A stretch of 31,791 bases of DNA from contig MZNV01000342.1 in NCBI GenBank assembly GCA_002081555.1, positions 1 through 31,791 on the forward strand, written 5' to 3'. The translations under genes and the position numbers were made by a program. Within the stretch, counting starts at the first letter, position 1. Every line of letters begins with the position of its first letter. Shown here piece by piece: positions 20,733 through 30,465 of the stretch. Under the pieces are notes generated by a model that made no database searches, had not been told where the DNA came from, and was given only the letters and a program-made list of their open reading frames with translations. Origin of the DNA: Protostelium mycophagum (lineage: Eukaryota > Evosea > Variosea > Protosteliida > Protosteliaceae).

Positions 20733-21780
20733 ATGACAACAGTCAACATCAAGGTCATTTCGGACACTGTCTGGTAAGTCGATCACTCCATACCAAATAC
20801 CTTGATTTGACTGTCATCAGTCCTTGGTGTTACGTGGGCAAAAAACGTTTAGAGACGGCGTTGAAATCCTTTCCCGACACGAAATTCAATATAACATGGA
20901 AGCCATTCTTCTTAGATCCCACCATGTCACAGGAAGGAACCGATAAGACTCAATACTATTACAAGAAGTTTGGAAAGGCTCGTGTTGACGTCATGCTACC
21001 TCAGATGAAAAAGACAGGTACACATGTACTTTCTATATGGTCTCCATTCCATCTGTACACCAAGAAATCAGTTCGATTACATTTTATGGCCGTCTTACAT
21101 TCTGAAAAATGATCTGATGATGATACAGGAGAGTCTGAAGGCATCAACTTCTCTTTTGGAGGCCAGGTCGCCAACACATTAAACTCTCATCGCCTCATCC
21201 ACTTCTCTGGAAAATTTGGAAAGCAGGACTCTGTTGTGAACGAACTTTTCGGCGACTATTTCGAGCGGGAACAAAACATTGGGTCGATTGAGGTCCTCAC
21301 CAAGGCGGCAGGAAGGGCAGGACTTGACGAAAATCAAGTCAAAGAATATCTGCAGAGTGATCAGGATGTGGAGAGTGTTAGAGATGAGGTGTGTACACAT
21401 ATTTAAATTGATCATTTGTGCATCATTGTGATTGAACTCGTCGAAAAGTTGCATTGATGATGCACGATGTACAAAAAAGTTACAGCCTTTTACGTTGTAA
21501 AGCAATACAGCAATAATAAATATAAATATTTTTGAACATTTTTTGGTTTGCAGATGAGGTTCCAACTACAACTTGGCCTGACATCATGCAGGTGGATCGA
21601 TCTCATGACGACTACGGAGTTTCCGGGGTTCCATTCTTCATCATCGATGACAAATACTCCCTCTCTGGAGCTCAAAAACCTGAGGCCTTCCGGAGCGTCA
21701 TCAGAAAGATCACGGGCCAGACTGAAAAGCCACAAGATACACAGAAGGTGGATGTGTGCACAAAGGATGGATGCTGCTGA
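20733..21780 (+). CDS. DsbA-family (FrnE-like) thiol oxidoreductase
   Basis: Four exons: 20733-20773, 20821-21017, 21129-21388 and about 21559-21780. The protein starts TVNIKVISDTVCPWCYVGKK, with the CPWC redox motif of the FrnE branch of DsbA-like thioredoxin-fold proteins. The helical insert follows (WPD, ALT-like region with AAGRAGLDENQVKEYLQS), then the conserved GVSGVPFFIIDDKYSLSGAQ with its cis-Pro (GVP) and substrate loop. The C-terminus carries an extra Cys pair (VCTKDGCC) that might be redox-active or bind metal. No signal peptide is seen, so it is probably cytosolic. At the last junction both GATGAG at the donor and ATGAG at the acceptor are present; the frame needs the acceptor after ATGAG. 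It converges on copy B of the secreted gene, 92 nt away. Confidence 0.9.
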
Positions 21781-21872
21781 GACCAACAAATAAAAACGAT
21801 TTTTAGATGTGATTCATCTCAACATGGAAAAGTGATCATTCTTCTCGATCTTTTAAGGTGGAGGTTTATATT

Positions 21873-24000
21873 TTAGAGGTATTTGGTCCAATTGGGGTCC
21901 TTCTGGTCCAGTATCTCTACCCATCTCTTTTCCCTCACCATATTGCATTGAGACAGAGGAACTACAAAGTTGCTCATGAGAGGAGTGAATCCTGTAGCTT
22001 GCCAGACCATCAATTCCCATCCTTCTGTATACCTCACTGTAGTCTTTGGACTGTATAAATTGTCACCTGTGGCTGTTCAGTAATTAATTCTGACAAGTGT
22101 ATTTGCGATTCTGTCAGTGTGTACAACATATAAAGGGAGAAAGAATCACGTTTTGGTGCAACGCGTAGATTTGTACCCACCGAAATAGAACAGGGTAGAT
22201 GTGGTTGCGTTGGCAACAGCCAGAGAAAAAGCGTCTATCATGGAGCTGAAAATTTGGTTATGTTCATCCACTTTGAGGAGAAATTCAAAGCCAGGATATA
22301 TGAGATCATAAGGTTTCTCTAAAGACCCTTTAAGTTCAGAGATACCCACCCAACACCACATCCTGTGATCACGTCATTATACTTTGAAATGATGAGACTC
22401 ACTTTGCGGGAAGCATGTCTGTCAGCGGTGAGATGAATTGAAGTGTTTGGCACAGGTCCTCATCCCAATGACCAAAAATATTCATCAGCCGCGTTTCCAG
22501 CATGTCCTTGTTCAATATTCTATTCAGTTTGCGTCTCAGCTCCAAGTTGTTTTTCAGTTGATCGGAAGAGTATGACTGAATGAGATGATGTGTGCCATTG
22601 GAAACAAGTGTTGAGTTGTAGTGGAACACATCTGGCAGCCATATTTGCACATATGTGTGATTATTTGTTTTTGACGCGATCTTGACCTGCAAGTAAGGAT
22701 TGGCTTGTATTATCTGTTCTTCATCAGAAACATTCTCCAGCAATCATGTCACCTCCAACTGTGCACTGGCAATCATGATAGTGCCATTGCCCTGATGTAC
22801 TGTCCTCTCTTCACTCCTCCACATGTCTCCAACATCATCATACATGTACTTGTATACCTCTGGCAGTACCTTCTCTGTCTGATTCCTAGCCCACTCTTCT
22901 CCAGAGGACGAGCCTTCGCCCCAACGACTATATCCGAATCCCAAAGAGGTCTTGTTTTTCATCTTCGCGATGACAGACATTCTCAAGTGATGGAATTGGT
23001 TGAAATATTCCTGGTCTACACCACCCCAAATATCTTCTTTGAGACCAAGTCTGCAAGTGATTTCCATCCTTTGATTGATCAGAAGACCTCACCATCATCA
23101 CGACTCACGGCCCAAAGAGGTATAAAAGAGAGGAGAGTCTTTCCATGTCCAAGATGTTCTCCTTCTGATCATCAAATAACTGTATATTTTTCATCTCATT
23201 CCACACGTCATACGCTCCACCCCGCTGAAACTCAAGATCTGAGTGTTTTAGAAGCGCTTAAAAGTCAATATTGATCTACCCAAACGACGTCGCGGAAAAA
23301 ATGTGACGTCAAGGCGAGGAGGGGCAATGTGTCCCGGCATGATGTCTTGCAGCACTTTAGCGCTATGAGTGACCCTCCATGTGCCAAGACGGTTATAACG
23401 ATCATAATTATGAACGAATGGAACAACTTTCCCAAGCGCCACTTTGTCGCGATCATCAAGGTATGATGAGGGATAACTCAACACTTTGACTGCGGTGTTC
23501 ATGTCATAATGTCCAAACAACAAAGTGCCTGCAGTTGCATGAGAACAGAATGAAGAAGCGACGATTGCCTGCCGGGAGTCGTACTGCTGTTGGAAATACC
23601 CCAAACTGATTCGAATCATACTTGTCAGTACTGACATAGAAGCCACCTCCTGCTCCACTACTTCCAGAATCAAGGCTGTCACTAATCAGTCCGTGATTAC
23701 TCCGGCTCAGTTTTACATGTCCATCTCATCTTGATCGATGAACCCCTGTTTTGCATAACGAAGCCCGCTCAGAATGTCGCCCCAGTGATATGTGTACATC
23801 TCTACCTCTGTTCTGTTAAGTAGAGTTATGAAAAGGTCTAGCTGCGTCTGATTGACTCTCCATGTGGGAGTGATGTCGTACCAGACCTGCAATTACGTTA
23901 CGCTTCATCATTACACAGCGAAATCATTTCGTAATCATACCTCAGCACTGACAAATAGATTAACAAAGGAAAGAAATAGAAAGTACAGAAGGCGCCTCAT
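21873..24000 (-). CDS. Secreted N-glycosylated protein, copy B; possible ADP-ribosyltransferase-like N-terminus
   Basis: Same exon plan and family as 9363-11551, in opposite orientation. The start MRRLLYFLFLSFVNLFVSAE is a signal peptide. Shared blocks: VWYDITPTWRVNQTQLDLFI, YHWGDILSGLRYAKQGFIDQ, GAGGGFYVSTDKYDSNQFG, DKVALGKVVPFVHNYDRYN, KNKTSLGFG, VLPEVYKYMYDDVGDMWRSE, NHTYVQIWLPDVFHYNSTLV, LNRILNKDMLE, and a C-terminus of QCNMVREKRWVEILDQKD. Exons 1-9 can be read without interruption; stop TAA at 21873-21875. One intron (23578-23529) starts with GC where copy A has GT. The last intron (about 110 nt) is longer than in copy A. It is codirectional with, and 145 nt downstream of, the antiporter gene. 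Function unknown; the H...GGGFYVS pattern is the only mechanistic hint. Confidence 0.82.
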
Positions 24001-24145
24001 CTGACCGTTGTCGCTGTGGTCGTGCTGATGATCTCTGCTCGTGCAATTCGCGACTGTGCTTCTCCTCTGAGATGTCACATTTCAACGTCGAAATATGCGC
24101 GGAGATGTTGAGACAAAAAGTGCTTTTTTATTTATTCACATCATC

Positions 24146-27100
24146 TCACACTCTATCTGCCACCACATCAGCCTCAACAGGTAGAGGTGTAGAACTTTGC
24201 ATCTCTGCAGAAGGTGATTGGTTCACGTTGTCGAGGGTATGAAACTGGAACACGCTGTTTTGCGTTTCACCACCCACACTTGCAAAAAGGACCAAAATAG
24301 GCCTCTCGCTCTCTCCCAACCTCGCTCTCTCTGCGATATTCGTCGATCTACAACGAGTCAACCCCAGAAAGTTCGTCGAAATCTCGCACCTGTCCCCTCC
24401 CATAATGATGAGGTCAGCGTCATGTGCACTAAAGTTTTGCATTGGGTCATCCAGCAGAAGGATCTCGCATCTGTCTTTGGGGAGATCAACATCCACCCCC
24501 ACCTTCGTCAAGACGACAATCGCAATCTCGCTGTCCATCAAGTTCTAACCGCCTCAGCCACATGATACACCCAGATGATCATGATTATACTCACTCTAAC
24601 AAAATCAAGCGCGAGGAATTCGTAACCGTGGCCTTCATAGACGAGGACTACTTTTGCACATGTTGTACTGAGTTGGTTCTTGTGCAGTAAAACACCGAAG
24701 TTCAACTTGTAATGATGTATCATAAAGTCTGCAGTGGAGGATGACTGTTGTAGATTCAGAATATTCAGAAAAAGAGGACCCACCTTGGTGCTGTTGGATT
24801 CTGAACTGAGATCTCCAGATGCTGGCATCTGAAAATATCATCCACTTCTTCACGAAACTTCATCGGAATCTAATCAAAATCTCATCGAAATTTCACCTTG
24901 ATTTCGGTGATGGCGAGTTGGTAACTTCTGTGTTTGCATTTTTCTAGCAGATCTGCAGAAAGCCTCGCAGATGCCAAAACCTTCGCAGAAATCACACCAG
25001 CGCCGCCCACCAGCTGTGTAGTGGTAGTTGTCAGATCTGTAGATTCATCTCTCTTTCTCAATCTCAGATTCTCCAGGATCTGCCCGAATTCGGTGTACAT
25101 GTATGTCGACGGTCTGTCACTGATCTCCTGTCAAGTCGTCATGTTTTGAAATTTCCGGGAAATTTCACCTTGAGGACGAAAAGTTTAATAGCGATTCTCT
25201 CTCTATGAATCAATTGTGGGAGGACATCTGTCATCCAAGGAATCGCTGACACGTCTCTGACAGCTATAACTGTTCTGTGCGCTTCATTGGCGAGTTCGCG
25301 CTTCTTTCTTCCTCTTAAGTAGAGGAAATGGACGACAGGTGTGGTGATGAAGGTTGTCACGAGGGCCATCAGAACGAATATGGTGAAGACCTGTCAGATT
25401 TGAATTTTGAATTTTGAATTTGGCGGGAAAGATACCTCCGTGCTGAGAATCTTGGCTTGGAGACCAACGTTAAGAACGATCAATTCTACCAATCCTGAAA
25501 CGTGTCAGATATGACATTCTGACAGATGTCAAAACAACCCACCTTTTGTGTTCATGAGGAATCCGATGGTCCAACTTTCCCGCCATGTTGTCTTGGCAAC
25601 CAACTTGGAGGACAGTACAGCAGCCCATATCTTACCGCAGCACGCTGCGGTAATTAACAGCGCCACAATTCCCCATGACGTGGCAGAGTTCAGAGAGCCA
25701 ATATTGGTCCTGATCATGTTAGCTTCCGACTTTAAAGTCTCCACTCCAAGACCCACTTCAACCCCGAGTTGGTGAAATAGAGGGGGAGGAGGAGGACTAC
25801 AACGACGTCCTCTATAGACTTTGTGAATCGCTCTGGCAACCTCTGGTCACGTGGTGTCGCAATCCCCATCAAAAATCCGCCGAAAATAACATCCACCCCG
25901 ATAATCTGCGTAATCCACGCGCACACAAAAATTCCTAGAAATCTCAGTGAAATTTCCACAAGAAAAAATTTCGTTGTAGACGACCAAAAATTCACCCAAT
26001 AGAAACATGGCCAGAACGTTCAGAGAAACTTCTCCGGACTCGTCTACAATTGTTCGGGACTTGACAAGAGCTGCAAGTAGAGGTTTGACCACCAGCAGCA
26101 TGATCAACACAAACGTTATTAACGCGATGAATGTGTACAGCGCGGTGATGGAGGATTTGGCACCGGCGATGGCGACTACAACGGCCAGAAAGATCCAGGA
26201 TCTAAAAATAGATATGAGATAAAAATGGAAAAGTGTACACACAATACGTCATCCACTGCAGCGGCAGAGAGGGATAGATTTCCAATTTTAGAATCCATCA
26301 ATCCTGTTTCGGACAAAATACGGGCCAGTACGGGGAACTGCAAAAAGTGAGCGATGGAGTGATCGGGATCGAACCCGGAACCCACCGCAGTGATGGACAT
26401 GGCCACGCAAACAAACACGAGGAAAGTGGAGAAATTGACGTTGGGGTTGGGGGGCTTCCCTACAGTGTTGTAGATGGGATAAGCGATGGCGGCTCCCTGT
26501 TTATCTCAATCTGATTTTATTTCTGTAAGATTGGCTTTTTATTCTCGCACCATGCGGCTGTGCCGCAGACTTGGAAGAGGAGCAAGGACTTTGTCTTTGA
26601 AGTTAAAGAGTTTGTGGGCGTCACCAAAAGATGCACGACAAGATGCACCTGGCGGCAAAGCCGCAGATGGAAATTTTTGGTGCGTCTGAGTGGCGTTATA
26701 GTCCTCAAGCGGCACGAAAGATGTGTCCATGTGCTCCATGCTGCATGGAGCATCGGGGAAACTTTTCTTATAGAGGATGTCATCTCACGAATGCAAATGG
26801 GAGGGCGATGCCAGAGATGGAAATGGCCAGGCCGACTTTGATGTTCTTCTTCATGATGCTGGTGTCGAGTTCTAATCCGATCAAAAACATGAATAAAATG
26901 AGGCCGACATTCGCGATGACAGAGAGGACGTCTGTGGGTCCGTACGGCGCCAAGATGTTCTGAAGGTGTGAGAATGCATCAGGTTATGCCCAGTGATACC
27001 TTCCCATCATGGGGCAGATAGCCACAAGCGACGGCATCCGTCTTTGTGGGTGGGAATATATTGGCTACATATTCGGGGATCCGCCCTGTCTTCGTGAGTC

Positions 27101-27348
27101 GTCGCCGACTAACTCAACCTCACCAAATGCAGATGGACCCAGGATGATGCCGGTGACTACTTCTGCTATGACAGGAGGTTCTATAAAGTTGTCAAAACAC
27201 TTCGAAAGTATAAAGACCCACGTTTAATGAAGCGGAAGAGCCAGGTGAGCAGCCGACACAAAGACACGGTCAAAATGAGCTGCACCAAAAAGATGGTGAT
27301 GCTCTGATCCGTTGGCATACCGCCAGACACGATAGAGGAGCCTGTCAT
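24146..27348 (-). CDS. CHX/KHA-type monovalent cation/proton antiporter (CPA2 family)
   Basis: A polytopic membrane protein of roughly 12 helices plus a soluble C-terminal region. Family marks in order: KQPPVIAEVVTGIILGPSAF, LILFMFLIGLELD, SITAFPVLARILSETGL, SLSAAAVDDVL (the conserved Asp pair of CPA2 transporters), GEVSLNVLAMFLLG, RLPERFTKSIEDVVV, LKTNIGSLN, and NTKGLVELIVLNVGL. These are typical of KHA1 and plant CHX proteins, which exchange K+ or Na+ for H+ at endosomal, vacuolar or plasma membranes. The tail (HRTVIAVRDVSAIPWMTDVL; DADLIIMGGDRSTNIAERA) resembles the nucleotide-binding USP-like regulatory region of CHX proteins. About 13 exons; most introns are 36-75 nt but 26788-26497 is 292 nt and carries hairpins. 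The 48-nt intron within SITA/FPVL has no stop and is a multiple of three. Upstream neighbour on the same strand is the homeobox gene. Confidence 0.88.
26553..26752. mobile_element. Hairpin-bearing insert in an antiporter intron
   Basis: Inside the unusually long intron 26788-26497. TGCGGCTGTGCCGCA (26553-26567) and GGCGGCAAAGCCGCA (26651-26665) are CGGC/GCCG hairpins like those ending the element in the Ariadne intron, about 100 nt apart and inverted relative to each other. A third hairpin at 26732-26752 is a perfect 10-bp inverted repeat around a single T. No coding capacity. It is probably a non-autonomous element of the same kind, though the full ends are not defined. Confidence 0.45.
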
Positions 27349-27873
27349 CTTCTAAATGTCGAGATACTGAAGAGATGATGATCGACTGGGTGAGGGTGAT
27401 GAGGTTATTACGAGGTTATTACGATCAGAAGTCACTTCTACAGTCAATAATTCGCGGTTGTTGCCGTGAAGGAACGCAGTAGCCCCGGAACCACAAAACA
27501 TCGGGCGGTTGTGGCGATTTCTCGTCAAGAACCGCCTCGGAATACTCGGTAATTACCGTGAATTTGTACAAAGAGCGGCAAGGCCGCTAGAATTCAAGTA
27601 AAAGTCCTGAAGGATGACGGAAACACCTAGTCTGACCTCCAAAAATATCTTAATTCACTCTGCTCCTTATGATGTTACATCCGAGGGTCATCATGATCTG
27701 ATTCGATTGAAAGGCAGTTTAATGGCCCTCCGCCTCTATATGGTGCTCAATGTCAATGATGCATCAAAACATTCACGTTTGCAACATCATTGTCATTCTA
27801 AATGCATGTTACAAGAATTTAGTTTCCCTCTTTCCCGCTTTATTTCATCATTGATGCTGATGAACAATGCTCT
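27349..27873. other. Intergenic region between codirectional genes
   Basis: 525 nt between the homeobox gene's end and the antiporter's start. It contains GGTAATTACCGTGAA (27549-27563, shared with 17881), the hairpin AGCGGCAAGGCCGCT (27574-27588), and a GGCGGTT...AACCGCC inverted repeat near 27513-27547. It must hold the antiporter promoter. No gene or RNA is recognised. Confidence 0.5.
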
Positions 27874-29690
27874 CTACGTATCGTGGTCTGTTGTTTTGAT
27901 CTGTCGGCATGTACCCCATCATCTCCGGGTTCATCTGGGTTGTCAGTGTTATTTTTTGGCGGGAAAATCCGCTGTACCTGTTTCATTCTAGTTCTTGCGA
28001 CACTAAACCAATAGTCAATCTGGTTGACTTCTAAGCCTGTTATTGTAGACAGTCTCATTTTCTCCTCGTCTGAAGGAAAGGGACTCGCCTGATGACGTGT
28101 CAGAAATTTCCTGGAATTTCAGCTTCTTCGGAGAAATAGCGGAAAACCGGAAAAATATCGGAAAAATGGGGTCAGAACTCACTATGTGTTCCCGGAACCA
28201 CATTTTTAGGATGTGCATGGCGCGCTGTGCTCTTGCGTCTTGGGGTCTCGGTTCTTGTGGTCTCAAATTCGTCGCGTTGTAGTTCATGTTCTGGTACTCT
28301 TGCTGTACAAAGGGGTTGATATTTCTCTGAAAATTCTGTTGTGGTTGTTGTTCTTGTGGATACCGTTGCATCGGTGCTGTATTTTTTTAATTTTATCTAA
28401 ACATAGACATTTCAACTTTGCAAGCTCCCACAATTATTTCTCTGCTGCAAAGCAATATAAAAACATTTTAACATATCAAATTGACAAAGACGCCTCTCAA
28501 CCAGGACTCAAAAGTCCAAGACAATCTCTTGCTAAAAGAACAAGCAAGGGCATCTTAAAGACCTACCGTGTTGCATCTGTTGTTGGTGTGTGTAATGACT
28601 TTGCATGTTCATCATCGATGGTGGACTGAATGACTGCTGCTCCATGTTGTAGCCGTAGTTGTTTCGGTTGTATATTGGCATCTGGTTGTTGACATTTGTG
28701 TAACCATTGGGCCCGACCACAGGGATGTTATTATGGTTCGCAGACATGTTGGGTGTCTTTGGCCTCATCTGCAACGTCATCAGATGTTTGTGATTGAAAT
28801 GGATTAATATAGTTGGGGTTCATGAGCTCGATGTAGCATTGTCTTTCGAGATCTTGGAGTGGATTATGTAGACAATAAAAAAAGATTGAAAATGGACCTG
28901 GTTCTGTTGTGTAGGAGGAGCAGCGATCATGTGTTCTCCACGGTTGGGCAAGATGACTTCTGTCTGGCGAATGGCGGGCATGGTGACCGGTGTTACGGGG
29001 GACTTGACCACGATCTGAATACATTAAAATCTTCAGAAAATGGAGTTCTGGGTTACCTCGAATGGGGAAGCCGATGAAGAACTTGAAGTGTTTTGAGACT
29101 TAAGTTTGACCACAAACTTTCCATTTTGTTCTACGACCTGATGAATCGATCAATTTCACCTCTAAATCAATCCTCTGACCTCGAAACCATTCGCAGACGG
29201 CAAGCCAGGAGCCAGCGTATGAAGAGGCAAAGAGGATGCCAGTGTCTGCGTCGGCGTCGAGATCTGCGGTGTATCTTTTGTGGTCGTCTTTTTCTCCGTA
29301 ATGTCTTTGACTTTTGCCTGTTTGTATGGCGCCATCAATGGTATGTCTTCGCTCTTCCTCTTTTTACCAACAATTAATTCTTCTGTTTGTTGAACAGAAA
29401 CTGTTTCTGATGGTGTGCGCTCTATCAATGTGTTTTTGATCGATGTACTGCTTTCCTCTTGTGGTTTTGTTGTGTCTAAATTGTGTAGATTTGATGTACT
29501 AGTTACATCTATGGAAAGCCTAATTACGTTCATATAATGGCGAGCAATCATCAAAAAGGAGTTCAAGAAGTTGGGCGACTCACCTTGGTGAGGGCATATC
29601 ACTATTTGGAGAGCCATGTGAGCTCGCTGTAGCTGAGCTTTCCCCTGACGAAGAGAGTGGTGATTTATTGACATCATCTTCTGAATTCAT
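27874..29690 (-). CDS. Divergent TALE-like homeobox transcription factor
   Basis: Exons read from ATG at 29688-29690 (MNSEDDVNKSPLSSSGESSA) through Ser/Thr/Gln/Asn-rich low-complexity regions typical of transcription factors (a basic patch VGKKRKSED; QQNQMRPKTP; YPQEQQPQQNFQ). The homeodomain sits at the C-terminus, split by one intron: AQRAMHILKMWFREHI (exon ending 28183) joined to ASPFPSDEEKMRLSTITGLE and VNQIDYWFSVARTRMKQ (28088-27978). The FPS loop followed by EEK and the length between helices 1 and 2 fit the three-amino-acid-loop-extension class (MEIS, PREP, TGIF, PBX). The recognition helix reads W-F-S-V-A-R, so the near-invariant Asn51 is Val. Splicing of the last intron ends the protein shortly after (IKTTDHDT, stop 27874-27876); retention gives a longer tail. 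The exact TALE subclass cannot be set from this. Confidence 0.78.
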
Positions 29691-30451
29691 GTGCAAAGAG
29701 AACAAAAAACTATTCTACTGATAAACTGACTGACTCCTTGTTGAGAAGGACAGTCGCCCCTATGATGCTGATGTTTCTGTGCTGGTCGTTTACCGTTGGA
29801 ATTTTTTGAGCTCGGTTATTAGCGCAAAAATATGCGGTAAGCTGTCATATGAAATTTCGATAGCTTTTCACATCTTTTTCTCTACTGTCACCATAGTTAC
29901 GCGCACCCAAATATCAGAAAAGAAGAATGACAAAAGTTACTACAATGGTGATTGTCGTCTCTCAGCAACGCGCCACACATAGAGGATACAACTCATCGCA
30001 CACTGAATGCTTGCCTCCTGTGATCAGTTTGCAATTTCAAAACATTTGAAAGCTCTTGTGATCTGTGGAGTCCGACTCGCTCTCGGTGACATAACGTGTC
30101 TCATCATATAAAAAGGGAATATTATAGTGCATTTATCTACAACTCACCACACACTGAATGCTTGCTTCCTGTGATCAGTTTGTAAATTCTCTGCAAAACA
30201 TTTGTAAGCTTTTGTGTGCTCAGAGCATGCGTTGCGTCGTCAACAGTGGAAATAGCGGTTACCGCAGATCTCTGATACAATCTACGGTAAGAAGTGTAAC
30301 TTTCGCTTTAACCGCTATTTCCAATCCCGGTGTTTGTGATGACACAACATTTGTGTCTGCTTGAATCATGCTTTTAGCACACATAACTATATTACATGTA
30401 CAGACTAGAACAAATATTTAGAGGATGGTTTATAAGCTTTTGTGTGTGCAG
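29691..30451. other. Region upstream of the homeobox gene and of the right-edge gene
   Basis: About 760 nt with no supported exon. It holds a partial tandem duplication (29991-30055 against 30142-30215) and a 15-bp inverted repeat (30247-30323), listed separately. It probably contains the promoters of both divergent genes. Confidence 0.45.
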
Positions 30452-30465
30452 AGCATGCTTTGAGC
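29991..30465 (+). repeat. Partial tandem duplication including an exon start
   Basis: The block CACACTGAATGCTTGC, then TCCTGTGATCAGTTTG, occurs near 29999 and again near 30151, about 150 nt apart. The second copy runs into AAGCTTTTGTGTGCTCAGAGC (30207 on), which recurs near 30434 just before the supported exon at 30452. So the acceptor and first bases of that exon exist twice. The upstream copy of the exon start is soon out of frame. Confidence 0.7.
30247..30323. repeat. 15-bp perfect inverted repeat
   Basis: TGGAAATAGCGGTTA at 30247-30261 is the exact reverse complement of 30309-30323, with a 47-nt spacer. It could be the ends of a very small element or a hairpin. No ORF lies inside. Confidence 0.8.

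Noticed and set aside
20549-20733. Operon of the EEP nuclease and DsbA-like genes
   Set aside because: The 183-nt gap contains its own polyadenylation-like signal, and no trans-splice acceptor is clear; codirection alone is not enough.
22705-23274. Long plus-strand open frame
   Set aside because: It runs antisense to well-supported exons of copy B and has no independent coding evidence.
26340-26390. GGGTTCGATCCCG followed by TTTTT, resembling a tRNA T-arm/B box and Pol III terminator
   Set aside because: There is no matching A box or acceptor stem at tRNA spacing, and the segment is a well-fitting intron of the antiporter gene.
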